A stretch of 64,000 bases of DNA from Amycolatopsis sp. cg9 (GCF_041346945.1 NZ_CP166850.1:7424501-7488500); one strand, 5' to 3'. Shown: positions 33,764 through 42,180, counted from the stretch's first letter. Program-made: numbers and translations. Notes: generated by a model not told the origin, from the letters alone.

Positions 33764-34099
33764 TCAGTGGGTGCAGGCGCCGGTCGCCTTGACGACGCCG
33801 GCGGCGATGGTGATCGTGTAGCCGTTGGTGGTGGACGGTTCGTCCTTCAGGTAGCCGGCGGTCTTCAGCGCCGCCGGGTCCGCGGCGTAGCCGCCGGTCT
33901 TGGCGTAGAAGGCCTCGTTGGCGGTCTCGACGCTCTTCCAGTCGGCGTTGCACGCGGCGGCCTTGCCTTCGCCGTTGAACGCCTGCACGGCGAACACGAC
34001 GACGCCGGCGAGCACGCCGAGGATCACGACGACGATGAGCAGTTCGATCAGGGTGAAGCCGTCCTCGTTAGCGCGGGCGGCACGCAGTCTTTCCAGCAT
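33764..34099 (-). CDS. pilA: Major type IV prepilin
   Basis: A 111-residue prepilin. Leader MLERLRAARANEDG, then FTLIELLIVVVILGVLAG: cleavage after Gly14, mature Glu5 is Glu19. One cysteine pair (AACNAD and GACTH) likely closes the C-terminal loop. AAAGGA precedes the ATG at 34099. The small size and high-quality class III signal make it the major subunit, as does its place before the hairpin. Confidence 0.93.
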   Translation of the reverse strand: MLERLRAARANEDGFTLIELLIVVVILGVLAGVVVFAVQAFNGEGKAAACNADWKSVETANEAFYAKTGGYAADPAALKTAGYLKDEPSTTNGYTITIAAGVVKATGACTH

Positions 34100-34142
34100 G
34101 AGCTTTTCCTTTGCGTTGCAGGGGTTTCGGGGTGTTCCGGAA

Positions 34143-34541
34143 TCAGCAGGCGGCCACCTCCGGGGAACGGGCCCCCTGCCAGGTGCCGGCGACCGCGCGC
34201 ACGCTGACGTACACCTTGTTGTTGCCGGGCAGGGGGATGGTGGCCGACGTGGTCGTGGCGGTGCCCGCAACGGAAGCGGTGCCGCCCGGGGCGGTCGCGG
34301 TGAGAAGCTCGAAGCCCGGCGGCAGCGGAGCCGGGTAGTTCCAGCGCAGCGTGGCCGTGGGACTGCCGCCGCCGTTGTTGCACTTCGCCGAGTCGACGAT
34401 GGGCTTGTCCGGTGTGGACAGTCGCAGGGCGGCCGCGCCGGCGGTGCCGGAGCCGCTTTTCAGCCACGCCGCTTCGGCCTGGCCGCCGATCGCCGTGGTC
34501 GCCAGCAGCGCGGCCGCGAAGATCACCCGGGTGGTGCTCAC
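34143..34541 (-). CDS. Small exported protein 4 of the pilus operon
   Basis: A 132-residue protein with a signal peptide (about 1-24). The mature start AAWLKSGSGTAG closely resembles two other proteins of this group. The rest is one FnIII/Ig-like beta domain (TATLRWNYPAPLPPGFELL, VYVSVRAVAG) with cysteines at SAKCNN and the very C-terminus. GTG start at 34541 overlaps the previous stop. It ends 43 bases before pilA. Function unknown; probably extracellular. Confidence 0.72.
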   Translation of the reverse strand: MSTTRVIFAAALLATTAIGGQAEAAWLKSGSGTAGAAALRLSTPDKPIVDSAKCNNGGGSPTATLRWNYPAPLPPGFELLTATAPGGTASVAGTATTTSATIPLPGNNKVYVSVRAVAGTWQGARSPEVAAC

Positions 34542-35005
34542 TGGCTCACCACCGTGACGGTCACCGGGATCGTGAACACCGCGCCCTGGCAGGAGTCGTC
34601 GGCGGAGGACGCCATCGACACCGCGGTGGTCAGGGTGAGGGTCGCGGTCGCCCCGGCGGCCAGCACGGAGTTCGGCTGCTGCGCGATCCAGGTGACGGCG
34701 CTGCCCGGGCAGGAGCCGGTCGCGGTCGGTGTGCCGTTGGCGGTGACTCCGCTGACCTTCACCCCGTACGGGTTGGGGTTGGTGATCCGGATCAGGGCGG
34801 TGCCGGAGGTCCCGGGGTAGAGCAGGCCGGTGGTGAGCGCCGCGGCGTCCACCGTCCCGGTCGACGGCGCGGACGCGGTGCCCGCCTTCGCGCCGGCCGT
34901 GCCGGCGCCGGAGCTCGTCCACGCCGCGACGGCGATCCCGCCGCCCAGCGTCGCGCCGACCACCGCGGTGACCACGAGCACGCGGCGCAGGGTCGGGTTG
35001 TTCAT
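34538..35005 (-). CDS. Small exported protein 3 of the pilus operon
   Basis: A 155-residue protein with an N-terminal membrane/signal segment and mature start AAWTSSGAGTAG. The core shares LYPG, ITNPNPYGV, a LAAGATATLTLT strand, and C-terminal ADDSCQGAVFTIPV with protein 1, so the two are paralogues. The motif after the signal recalls TasA/camelysin-type exported proteins (resemblance only). Start overlaps the stop of protein 2. Confidence 0.72.
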   Translation of the reverse strand: MNNPTLRRVLVVTAVVGATLGGGIAVAAWTSSGAGTAGAKAGTASAPSTGTVDAAALTTGLLYPGTSGTALIRITNPNPYGVKVSGVTANGTPTATGSCPGSAVTWIAQQPNSVLAAGATATLTLTTAVSMASSADDSCQGAVFTIPVTVTVVSQ

Positions 35006-35439
35006 GGCTTGACCGCCGTTCCTGTGTACGTCAGGGGAAAGGTGAGGGCGCGGCACGCGTCGGGCGTGCCGGGGAGCATGTGCGTGGTGAGCGCGACGTC
35101 GGCGGTGCCTTTGCCGGGCACCGTGACGGGCGCGGCGAGCGCGTCCACCCGCACCGACGAAGCCGGGCAGGCCGCGACCGTCCGGCCCCGGTCGTCGACG
35201 GGCTTGCCGACCGCTGCCGACACCGTCTCGACCCGGATGGGGAAGTTTTCGGCGTTGCCGAGCCGGATCCACCGCGTCCCGGTCGCCCCGGGGAAGAGTG
35301 CGGTGGCCCGGCCCGGCACGTCGCCGATGGCGAACTGTTTGATGCCGTTGCCGTTCGCGGTGTTCGCCACGGGCGTCGGGGCGAGCGCGAACCACCCGAG
35401 CAGGACGGCCGCGAGCGCGCCGATCCGCCGCCTGGACAT
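35002..35439 (-). CDS. Small exported protein 2 of the pilus operon
   Basis: A 145-residue protein with a signal segment (about 1-25). It lacks the AAWTS start but keeps the rest of the pattern: ALFPGATGTRWIRLGNAENFPIRV, one central CPASS cysteine, and PDACRALTFPLTY near the end. It is therefore a divergent member of the same beta-sandwich family. It lies eight bases from protein 1 and overlaps protein 3. Confidence 0.7.
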   Translation of the reverse strand: MSRRRIGALAAVLLGWFALAPTPVANTANGNGIKQFAIGDVPGRATALFPGATGTRWIRLGNAENFPIRVETVSAAVGKPVDDRGRTVAACPASSVRVDALAAPVTVPGKGTADVALTTHMLPGTPDACRALTFPLTYTGTAVKP

Positions 35440-35447
35440 CGTTCGGA

Positions 35448-35894
35448 TCAGGCGTTGGAGGACAGCGTGGCGGTGAGCGGCAGCGTGAACGTCTGGCTCT
35501 TGCAGGCGTCGGTGGCGTTGCCGTTCATGGTCGCGGTGAGGGTGTAGGTGCCTTCGCCGTGCGCCAGGATGGTGCCCGCCAGGTCCCCGGGGACGCTCGT
35601 CACGGTTCCGGCGGCGCAGCCGTTGACCGCGTTCGAAGAGCCGTTGCTGATGCTGTTCACCACGACCGGGTAGTCGTTGGGGTTGGAGATCTTCACCGTG
35701 AAGGTGGTCGAGCCGCCGGGGTAGAGCGCGCTGCCCGAGTTGCCGGGCGTGATCACCGAGGCGACATCGGTCTTCGAGGTGACCGTGCCGGTGCCGGCGC
35801 CGGTGCTCGTCCAGGCCGCGTAGGCGACACCGGCGACGACGACCGCTCCGGCAGCGCCGAGGACGATGGCGGACCGCTTGCTGATCTTGCGCAT
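35448..35894 (-). CDS. Small exported protein 1, first gene of the pilus operon
   Basis: A 148-residue protein. N-terminal signal (about 1-26), mature start AAWTSTGAGTGTV, then LYPGGSTTFTVKISNPNDYPV, a cysteine at GCAAG, and TDACKSQTFTLPLTATL at the end. Paralogue of protein 3. GGAGAG precedes the ATG at 35894, and a 458-base gap upstream should hold the operon promoter. Likely a cell-surface or matrix protein made together with the pilus (inference). Confidence 0.73.
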   Translation of the reverse strand: MRKISKRSAIVLGAAGAVVVAGVAYAAWTSTGAGTGTVTSKTDVASVITPGNSGSALYPGGSTTFTVKISNPNDYPVVVNSISNGSSNAVNGCAAGTVTSVPGDLAGTILAHGEGTYTLTATMNGNATDACKSQTFTLPLTATLSSNA

Positions 35895-36352
35895 GGGTTC
35901 TCTCCAGGAATTCGCTGTGTCGGGGAGGCCCGGGTGGACCGTCACGAAGAGTGTGCGAATCCGGGTGTGCCCAGCACCTCAGGCGACCGGCCCGACTGCG
36001 AAGGACAGAGGTCCCTTGCGCCGTTCGGCCCAGCGTGTTACGCGCGCGGGATCGAGCCGCCGCGACCGTGTTTCACCGCGGAAGAGTTCCGTTGCGGGAC
36101 CGTGACCTGGGGTGATGCGCACCCGTTCGGCCGAATGGCGGCGGCCGGTGCGGAGGCTTCGCGGCGGGCTCTCCGAAGGCCGCCGGCGGGGTCCGGAGTG
36201 CCGTCCCCGGGCCCTGCGCGGTGATGACTTTCGGTAACAATTCTCCGCGTGCTGAAACGCACCCGCCGAAGACCCTCCGGGCGGCCCTTGACGCGCCTCC
36301 CGGCGTCCCCCGATCATTCCCGTCGCTCACCCCCGGGAGAACGAGGTACCCC
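35895..36352. other. Divergent intergenic region between pilus operon and EEP enzyme gene
   Basis: These 458 bases separate two divergent genes and should hold both promoters. I found no clear sigma-70-type -35/-10 pair. The only dyad noted is GGACAGAGGTCC near 36003-36014. The frames here are random GC-rich sequence. Confidence 0.5.
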
Positions 36353-37681
36353 GTGAAGAACCGCCTCGCCGTCGTGGTCCTCGTGTGTGCGGCCGCCGTG
36401 CTGGTCCCGGCCGCCGCGCACGCCGATCCCATCGACGGCGGCACCTTCTCCGTGCTGAGCTACAACGTCGCCGGGCTGCCCGAAGGCATTTCGAGCGCAC
36501 CGACCCCCCGCGAGCCCGCCACGACGGCGATCGGGCAGCGGCTGGGCCCGTACGACGTGGTGCACGTGGAGGAGGACTTCAACTACCACGCCACGCTCTA
36601 CGCGGCCGACCACCACCCGTACCGCACCCCGACGAGCGGCGGCGCGGGGATCGGCAGCGGCCTGAACACGCTGTCCTCGCTGCCCTACGACACCGGCGAC
36701 TTCGAGCGCGTGCGCTGGAACTCGTGCCAGTTCGACTCGGGCGACTGCCTCACCCCCAAGGGGTTCACCTTCATGCGGCTGAGGCTCGCCGAAGGCGTGT
36801 ACGTCGACACCTACAACGTGCACACCAACGCGGGCACGAACGACGGCGACCAGGCGTCGCGCGCGTCGAACCTGGCGCAGCTGACGGCGTTCATCCGCAC
36901 CCGCTCGGCGGGCAACGCGGTGCTCGTCCTGGGCGACACGAACACGCGCTACACCCGCGCGGCGGACACGATCGCCGCGTTCGCCGCGGACAACGGCCTC
37001 ACCGACGCGTGGGTGAAGCTCGTCCGCGGCGGGACCGCGCCCGCGCCGGGCAGTCCCGCGCTGGTGTGCGACCCGCAGCACGTCACCGACGACTGCGAAG
37101 TCGTCGACAAGGTCCTCTACCGCGGCAGCCCGCTCGTGTCCCTCGGCGCGACGGCGTACCACAACGAGCACGCGGGGTTCCTCGACGACGCGGGCCGGAT
37201 GCTGTCCGACCACGACCCGGTCAGTGTCCGCTTCGACTGGACGCGCAACCCGGAACTGCGCCTGTCCGACCAGTTCGGCGGCCCGCACGGCGACTACTTC
37301 ACCGACGTCGCCGCCCTCCCGCCGGGCGCCCGCGTCCGGACGCTGTCGCTGCGCGCCGGCTCGCGGGTGGACCAGCTCGGGGTGACGCTCGAGAACGGCA
37401 CGGTGCTGACCCACGGCGGTGCCGGCGGGACGGCGGCCGCGCTCACCCTCGGCGCCGGCGAGTACGTCACGGAAGCGACGGTGTGCCAGGGCAGCTACCA
37501 GGGGCGGACGCGGATCTTCTCGGCGGCGTTCACGACCAGCACCGGCCGCACCCTCGCGGGCGGCTCGGTGACGCCGGACTGCGTGACGCGCACGACACCG
37601 GCGGGCTGGCAGCTCGCCGGCTTCCACGGCCGCGCCGGCGGCGAGGTCGACAAGGTCGGGTTCGCCTACACCCGGCGCTGA
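36353..37681 (+). CDS. Secreted EEP-family phosphodiesterase with jacalin-like domain
   Basis: A 442-residue protein. Signal peptide (about 1-24), endonuclease/exonuclease/phosphatase fold (about 30-300) with SYNVAGLP, EEDFNYH, YNVHTNAG, VLGDTNTRY and the catalytic SDHDPV motif, then a jacalin-like lectin domain (about 305-442: FGGPHGDYFTD, VDQLGVTL, HGGAGG). The sphingomyelinase/phospholipase branch of the superfamily fits best, with the lectin part targeting glycans. The GTG at 36353 follows GAGAACGAGG; a longer frame from 36221 adds residues before the signal peptide and was rejected. The substrate is unproven. Confidence 0.83.
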   Translation: MKNRLAVVVLVCAAAVLVPAAAHADPIDGGTFSVLSYNVAGLPEGISSAPTPREPATTAIGQRLGPYDVVHVEEDFNYHATLYAADHHPYRTPTSGGAGIGSGLNTLSSLPYDTGDFERVRWNSCQFDSGDCLTPKGFTFMRLRLAEGVYVDTYNVHTNAGTNDGDQASRASNLAQLTAFIRTRSAGNAVLVLGDTNTRYTRAADTIAAFAADNGLTDAWVKLVRGGTAPAPGSPALVCDPQHVTDDCEVVDKVLYRGSPLVSLGATAYHNEHAGFLDDAGRMLSDHDPVSVRFDWTRNPELRLSDQFGGPHGDYFTDVAALPPGARVRTLSLRAGSRVDQLGVTLENGTVLTHGGAGGTAAALTLGAGEYVTEATVCQGSYQGRTRIFSAAFTTSTGRTLAGGSVTPDCVTRTTPAGWQLAGFHGRAGGEVDKVGFAYTRR

Positions 37682-38847
37682 GCGGTGCGCCGCGCGGACC
37701 AGCCGAGCAGGGCCAGTTCCACGAGCGCGAACCCGGTCAGCACGGCCGATCCGGGTGCCAGGAGCATCGCCAGCCCGACGAGCAGCACCGGCAGCACGAG
37801 ACCCGCGTAGGCGGCGAGGAACAGCGCCGCCAGCACCTCGCCGCGGGTGCGGTCGTCCGCGAGCGCCGCCACCGTCCCGGCCGACGCGCGGAAGCCGAGG
37901 CCGAACCCGGCGCCCGCCAGCACGCTCGCGGCGAAGAACAGTGGGAGTGAAGCCGCGAGCGCCGACGCCGTCAGCAGCGCCAGCCCGGTGCCCATCAGCA
38001 CGTACCCGGACTTGAGCTGCGGGCGCGTGCCGAGCCGTGAGAACGCGATCTGGGCGAGCGCCGCGCTGCCCAGCATCGTGAACGGCGCGACCCCGGCGAG
38101 CAGGCGTGACGGCTCGTGCAGTTCGTGGGCCAGCAGGGCCGGGGCGAGCGCCATGAACAGGCCGCTCAGCGCGAACGCGGCGAACGCGCCGAGTGCGGCG
38201 CCGGTGAACTCGCGCCGGGCGGCCGGCGGCAGCGAGAGCCGCTGCGGGCGGTAGGCCGGGCGCTCTTCCCGGCGTTCCACCGTCTCCGGCACCAGGCTCA
38301 CCGCGATCGCTTCGAGCAGGAGCACGACCAGGAACACCGCGAACGGCGTGCTGAGCGGGTGGCCGGCGAACCGCGCGAACAGCCCGCCCACCAGCGGGCC
38401 GAGCGCCAGGCCGCCGGCGTTCACCACGGTCGCGGTGAGGGCGGGGGCGCGCAGCTCGGACAGGTGCGCGGTGGCGGTCGCGGTGAGCACGCCGATGCCG
38501 GCGCCGCTGACCAGCCGGGCGACGATCAGGCCGGGGACATCCGGCCACAGCAGGAACAGCGCGGCGGCGAGGGCCTCCGCGAGCAGGCCGGCGAGCAGGA
38601 CGCGGCGGCGGCCCAGCCAGTCGCTGACGTGCCCGGCCAGGTACAGGCTCAGCATCACCCCGACCGCGTACGCGGCGAAGACCACCGTGACGAGGAAGGC
38701 GGGGAAGCCGTCGCGCTGCTGGTAAAGCGCGTACAGCGGGGTCGGCACGGTGGAGAACGCGAGCGCCGTCGCGAACGCGACCGCGACGACGCGGAAACCC
38801 AGCCCGTGGCTCACGCGGAGCCGGGCGGGGGACAGGGTGACGGACAT
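37666..38847 (-). CDS. MFS transporter
   Basis: A 393-residue protein with 12 predicted membrane helices, a DWLGRR motif in the 2-3 loop, and YAVGVMLSLYLAGHVSD. It resembles drug/metabolite exporters of the major facilitator superfamily. Divergent from the LysR-type gene, with a LysR-style palindrome in the gap, so probably controlled by it. It overlaps the end of the EEP gene by 16 bases. Confidence 0.87.
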   Translation of the reverse strand: MSVTLSPARLRVSHGLGFRVVAVAFATALAFSTVPTPLYALYQQRDGFPAFLVTVVFAAYAVGVMLSLYLAGHVSDWLGRRRVLLAGLLAEALAAALFLLWPDVPGLIVARLVSGAGIGVLTATATAHLSELRAPALTATVVNAGGLALGPLVGGLFARFAGHPLSTPFAVFLVVLLLEAIAVSLVPETVERREERPAYRPQRLSLPPAARREFTGAALGAFAAFALSGLFMALAPALLAHELHEPSRLLAGVAPFTMLGSAALAQIAFSRLGTRPQLKSGYVLMGTGLALLTASALAASLPLFFAASVLAGAGFGLGFRASAGTVAALADDRTRGEVLAALFLAAYAGLVLPVLLVGLAMLLAPGSAVLTGFALVELALLGWSARRTAQRRV

Positions 38848-38934
38848 CGGGACCTTCCGGGACGCCGGGGGATCTTCCGCTGTCCACGATGTCCCCGCCG
38901 ACTCAGCAAGTCCAACGAAAAGTGCTGGTGCCAG

Positions 38935-38953
38935 TTATCGCTCGCGGCGATAA
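38935..38953. promoter_or_regulatory. LysR-type binding site
   Basis: TTATCG and CGATAA are separated by 7 bases, a perfect dyad that contains the T-N11-A arrangement of LysR regulators (T at 38938, A at 38950). It lies 10 bases upstream of the LysR start codon, in the divergent promoter region. Confidence 0.65.
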
Positions 38954-38962
38954 GTTGGGCGG

Positions 38963-39844
38963 ATGGAGACACGTCAGCTCGAGTACTTCGTCGCCGTCGC
39001 CGAGGAGCTCAGCTTCACCCGGGCCGCCCAGCGGGTGTTCGCGGTGCAGTCCACCGTGTCCGCCGCCGTGCGGTCCCTCGAAGCCGAGCTCGGCACGCGG
39101 CTGTTCGACCGGTCCACCCGCCGGGTCGCGCTTTCCGCGGCGGGCACGGCGTTCCTGCCCGAAGCCAAGGCCGCGATCGAGGCCCTCGAACGGGCGCGCG
39201 CGACCGTGCAGGAGGCGTCGGAGGGACTGCGCGGCAGCCTCCGCATCGGCACGCTGACGTCGATCGGCGGTGTCGACCTGCCCGCGCTGCTCGGGGCGTT
39301 CCACCGGCGCTACCCGCTGGTGGACATCCACGTGACGGTGTCGATCACCGGGTCCACCGGGCTGGCCGAAGAGGTCCGCCGGGGGCGCCTCGACGTCGCG
39401 CTGGTGGGCCTGCCCGAGAGCGACCTCGCCGGGCTGGCCGTGCTGCGGGTCGACACCCGGCCGTTCGTCGTGGTGCTGCCGGCCACGCACCGGCTCGCGG
39501 CCCGCAAGGCGGTCCGCCTGGCCGACCTCGCCGGCGAAGCCTTCATCGACACGCCGCGCGGGTTCGGCAACCGGGTGCTGCTGGACCGCGCCTTCGACGC
39601 GCTCGGCTCGCCGCGGCGGGTCACCGTCGAGGTCGCCGACCTGCGCCCGGTGCCCGGGTACGTGCGTGCCGGGCTCGGCGTCGCGGTCGTCCCGGAGACG
39701 CCCGCCCCGGCCGAGGCGGACGTCGTGGTCCGGCCGCTGGCGGGCGCCGGGCTCGACTGGCCGCTCAACCTGGTCACCGCCGGGGCGAAGCCGCCGAGCC
39801 GGGCGCTGCGGACGCTGCTCGACCTCGTCGAGAGCAGTATTTGA
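38963..39844 (+). CDS. LysR-family regulator
   Basis: A 293-residue LysR protein. The N-terminal HTH (METRQLEYFVAVAEELSFTR onward, 1-60) is followed by the periplasmic-binding-like effector domain. It probably regulates the divergent MFS gene and itself. The effector is unknown. Confidence 0.92.
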   Translation: METRQLEYFVAVAEELSFTRAAQRVFAVQSTVSAAVRSLEAELGTRLFDRSTRRVALSAAGTAFLPEAKAAIEALERARATVQEASEGLRGSLRIGTLTSIGGVDLPALLGAFHRRYPLVDIHVTVSITGSTGLAEEVRRGRLDVALVGLPESDLAGLAVLRVDTRPFVVVLPATHRLAARKAVRLADLAGEAFIDTPRGFGNRVLLDRAFDALGSPRRVTVEVADLRPVPGYVRAGLGVAVVPETPAPAEADVVVRPLAGAGLDWPLNLVTAGAKPPSRALRTLLDLVESSI

Positions 39845-39854
39845 ACGTGTTCAA
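39841..39854. promoter_or_regulatory. Palindrome upstream of the epimerase gene
   Basis: TTGAAC-GT-GTTCAA, a perfect 6-bp dyad with a 2-base centre that overlaps the LysR stop codon. It lies 21 bases before the next ATG, so it may be an operator for the epimerase gene. Confidence 0.45.
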
Positions 39855-39875
39855 CTCTTTCGGTACGGTGGGGCC

Positions 39876-40835
39876 ATGAAGGTCGTGATACCGGGAGGGA
39901 CCGGACACCTGGGGCGCGTGCTCAGCCGCGCGCTGGCCGGGAGCGGGCACGAGGTCGTCGTCCTGACCCGAGGGGAAGCCGCCGCGGCGCCGGGGGTGCG
40001 CCACGTCCGCTGGGACGGGCGGAGCGCGGGGCCGTGGACGCGCGAGATCGACGGCAGCGACGTCGTCGTCAACCTGGCGGGCCGGTCGGTGAACTGCCGC
40101 TACACCCAGGCGAACCTGCGGGAGATGTGGAACTCCCGCATCGACTCCGCGCGGGTCGTCGGCGGCGCGATCGAGCGCGCCGTCCGGCCGCCGCGGGTCT
40201 GGCTGCAGATGAGCACGGCGACGATCTACGCCCACCGCCACGACGCCCCGAACGACGAAACCACCGGCGTCCTGGGCGGCGACGAACCGGACGTGCCGGC
40301 GTACTGGTCCTACAGCGTCGACATCGCCCGGGCGTGGGAGCGCGAGCAGCAGCTCGCCGGCACGCCGAGCACGCGCAAGGTCGCGCTGCGGACGGCCATG
40401 GTGATGAGCCCGGAGCCCGGTGGCGCGTTCGAGATGCTGCTGCGCCTGACGAGGCTGGGCCTGGGTGGCCCGGTCGCCGGCGGGGCGCAGTACATGTCGT
40501 GGATCCACGAGGCCGACCTGCTGCGGGCGATCGACTTCCTCATCGGGCACGACGAGCTGAGCGGCCCGGTGAACCTGGCGGCCCCGGAACCGTTGCCCTA
40601 CCGGGAGTTCCTGCGGGCGCTGCGCGCGGCGGCGGGCGTCCCCTTCGGGCTGCCCGCGACGCGGTGGCTGGCGGCGATCGGCGCGTTCGTGCTGCGCAGC
40701 GACCCGGAGCTGCTGCTGAAGAGCCGTTTCGTGGTGCCGGGCCGGCTCCTGGCGGCCGGTTTCGAGTTCGGCTTCCCGGCCTGGCCCGCCGCGGCGGCGG
40801 ATCTGGTGCGCGGTCCACTCAGGACGGTCAGCTGA
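39876..40835 (+). CDS. TIGR01777/YfcH-type NAD-dependent epimerase family protein
   Basis: A 319-residue extended SDR. GGTGHLGRVL is the nucleotide-binding loop; VVNLAGRSVNCRYT, a WNSRIDSAR block and a C-terminal DUF1731 region (SDPELLLKSRFVVPGRLLAAGF) are typical of the family. The ATG at 39876 begins just before the first strand. The reaction is unknown for this family. The stop overlaps the convergent PucR-type gene by eight bases. Confidence 0.88.
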   Translation: MKVVIPGGTGHLGRVLSRALAGSGHEVVVLTRGEAAAAPGVRHVRWDGRSAGPWTREIDGSDVVVNLAGRSVNCRYTQANLREMWNSRIDSARVVGGAIERAVRPPRVWLQMSTATIYAHRHDAPNDETTGVLGGDEPDVPAYWSYSVDIARAWEREQQLAGTPSTRKVALRTAMVMSPEPGGAFEMLLRLTRLGLGGPVAGGAQYMSWIHEADLLRAIDFLIGHDELSGPVNLAAPEPLPYREFLRALRAAAGVPFGLPATRWLAAIGAFVLRSDPELLLKSRFVVPGRLLAAGFEFGFPAWPAAAADLVRGPLRTVS

Positions 40836-42180
40836 GGCCGGCGTTGTCCCGCAGCCGCCGCAGCATCAGCGCGAGGTGCAGCCGGAAGCGCCCGGCGGGG
40901 GAGTCGACGTCGAAGCCGAGGACGGCCTCGGCCCGGGCGAGCCGGGCCGGCATCGTGCTGTGGTGGCGGTGCAGCACCGCGGCCGCCTTGCGGGCCGAGC
41001 CGGTGGCGCACAAGGCCGAGAGCGCCGCGAGGGTGTCTTCGCCGTGGGGTTCGGCCGCGAGCCGGTCGAGGGCGCGGACGTCGGGGAGGCCGGCCGGGCT
41101 GAGCGTGCCGTCGAGGGCGGCGAGGCTGCCGAGGTGCTCCCAGTGGACCACGGGGTCGTCGTCCGCGGTGAACCGCAACGCCGTCCGCGCGGCGGCCCAG
41201 GAGCGGGCGACCTCGATGGCCGGCACGACCGGGCCGACGCCCACCCGCCGGTAGCCGGGGAGCGCCGGCACGGCGCCGGGGGCGGTCGTCCGCCCGGCGC
41301 CGGCTCGCCCGTCGGCCGCGGGTGGGGTGGGTGTTGCGCGTTGGGTGCCGGCCTGCCCGTCGGCCGCGGGTGCGGCGGCTGTTGCCCGTCCGGTGCCGGC
41401 TCGCCCGTCGGCTGCGGGTGGGGTGGGTGTTGCGCGTTGGGTGCCGGCCCGTCCGCCGGCCGCGGGTGGAACGGGTGTTGCCCGTCCGGTGCCGGGCACC
41501 GCCGCCGGGTGCCGGGTGCCGTCCGGGTGCGGGCCGGGCGCGGTGGCCGGTGCCGCCGGGCCGTTGCCGGGCACCGCCGATCGGCCGGCACCGGCGTCCG
41601 GGATCGGGTCGGTGTCCGCCGTCAGCACCGCGCGCACGGTGCCCAGCACCGCCGAGCGGCGCGCGGGCACCTCGCCGCCGGCCGTGGCCAGCACCCGCAA
41701 CCGGGCCGCCGGGCCGAACCCGAGCAGGTGCAGCGCGCGCGACCGCTCGGCCGTGCCCGCGTCCTCCGTCAGCGCCAGTTCCACCAGCGCCGGGTCGCCG
41801 AGTTCCGGTCGCGGGACGCCGGGGTGTTCGAGCAGGATCGCGGTGGCGATCGCGAACCGCTCCAGCAGCATGTCGTCGAGCGGGACCGGCGCGCCCGCGC
41901 GGGCCACCCACACCACCACCCCGCCTTCGAGCTCGCGGGCCGCCGCGCCGGGCGGGGCCGTCCCGGGCGCGCCGACGTCGCCGCCGGGCGCCGCGCGCAG
42001 GGACAGGCCGCGGCCGGGCGCGTGCACGCCGACCGGGCAGCCGGCGAGGTCGGCCGTGCTGCGCACCAGGGTGTCGAGGTCGGCGTGGGCGGTGATCAGG
42101 CGGTCGAAGAACCCGATCACCCGTACGGCGTTCTCGGCGTCGGCGTCGAGCCCGGACAGCCGCAGCAGCAGCCCTTTCAT
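40828..42180 (-). CDS. PucR/CdaR-type regulator with internal 48-bp repeats
   Basis: A 450-residue protein. N-terminal GAF-like or sensor segment (1-180), then a Pro/Ala/Thr-rich low-complexity region (about 200-300), then the C-terminal PucR HTH (about 370-445: LAALSALCATGSARKAAAVL, RHHSTMPARLARAEAVLG). The low-complexity part contains four exact-length 16-residue repeats (RAGTQRATPTPPAADG type). PucR proteins are usually activators of catabolic genes. The start at 42180 gives a natural N-terminus; it is divergent from the esterase gene, a likely target. The repeat block probably forms a flexible linker. Confidence 0.8.
   Translation of the reverse strand: MKGLLLRLSGLDADAENAVRVIGFFDRLITAHADLDTLVRSTADLAGCPVGVHAPGRGLSLRAAPGGDVGAPGTAPPGAAARELEGGVVVWVARAGAPVPLDDMLLERFAIATAILLEHPGVPRPELGDPALVELALTEDAGTAERSRALHLLGFGPAARLRVLATAGGEVPARRSAVLGTVRAVLTADTDPIPDAGAGRSAVPGNGPAAPATAPGPHPDGTRHPAAVPGTGRATPVPPAAGGRAGTQRATPTPPAADGRAGTGRATAAAPAADGQAGTQRATPTPPAADGRAGAGRTTAPGAVPALPGYRRVGVGPVVPAIEVARSWAAARTALRFTADDDPVVHWEHLGSLAALDGTLSPAGLPDVRALDRLAAEPHGEDTLAALSALCATGSARKAAAVLHRHHSTMPARLARAEAVLGFDVDSPAGRFRLHLALMLRRLRDNAGLS
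41299..41490. repeat. Four 48-bp tandem repeats in the PucR-type gene
   Basis: Units at 41299-41346, 41347-41394, 41395-41442 and 41443-41490, each 48 bases and thus frame-preserving. Units 1 and 3 differ at a single base; units 2 and 4 share a GTTGCCCGTCCGGT end. The pattern suggests duplication of a 96-base two-unit block. Confidence 0.9.
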
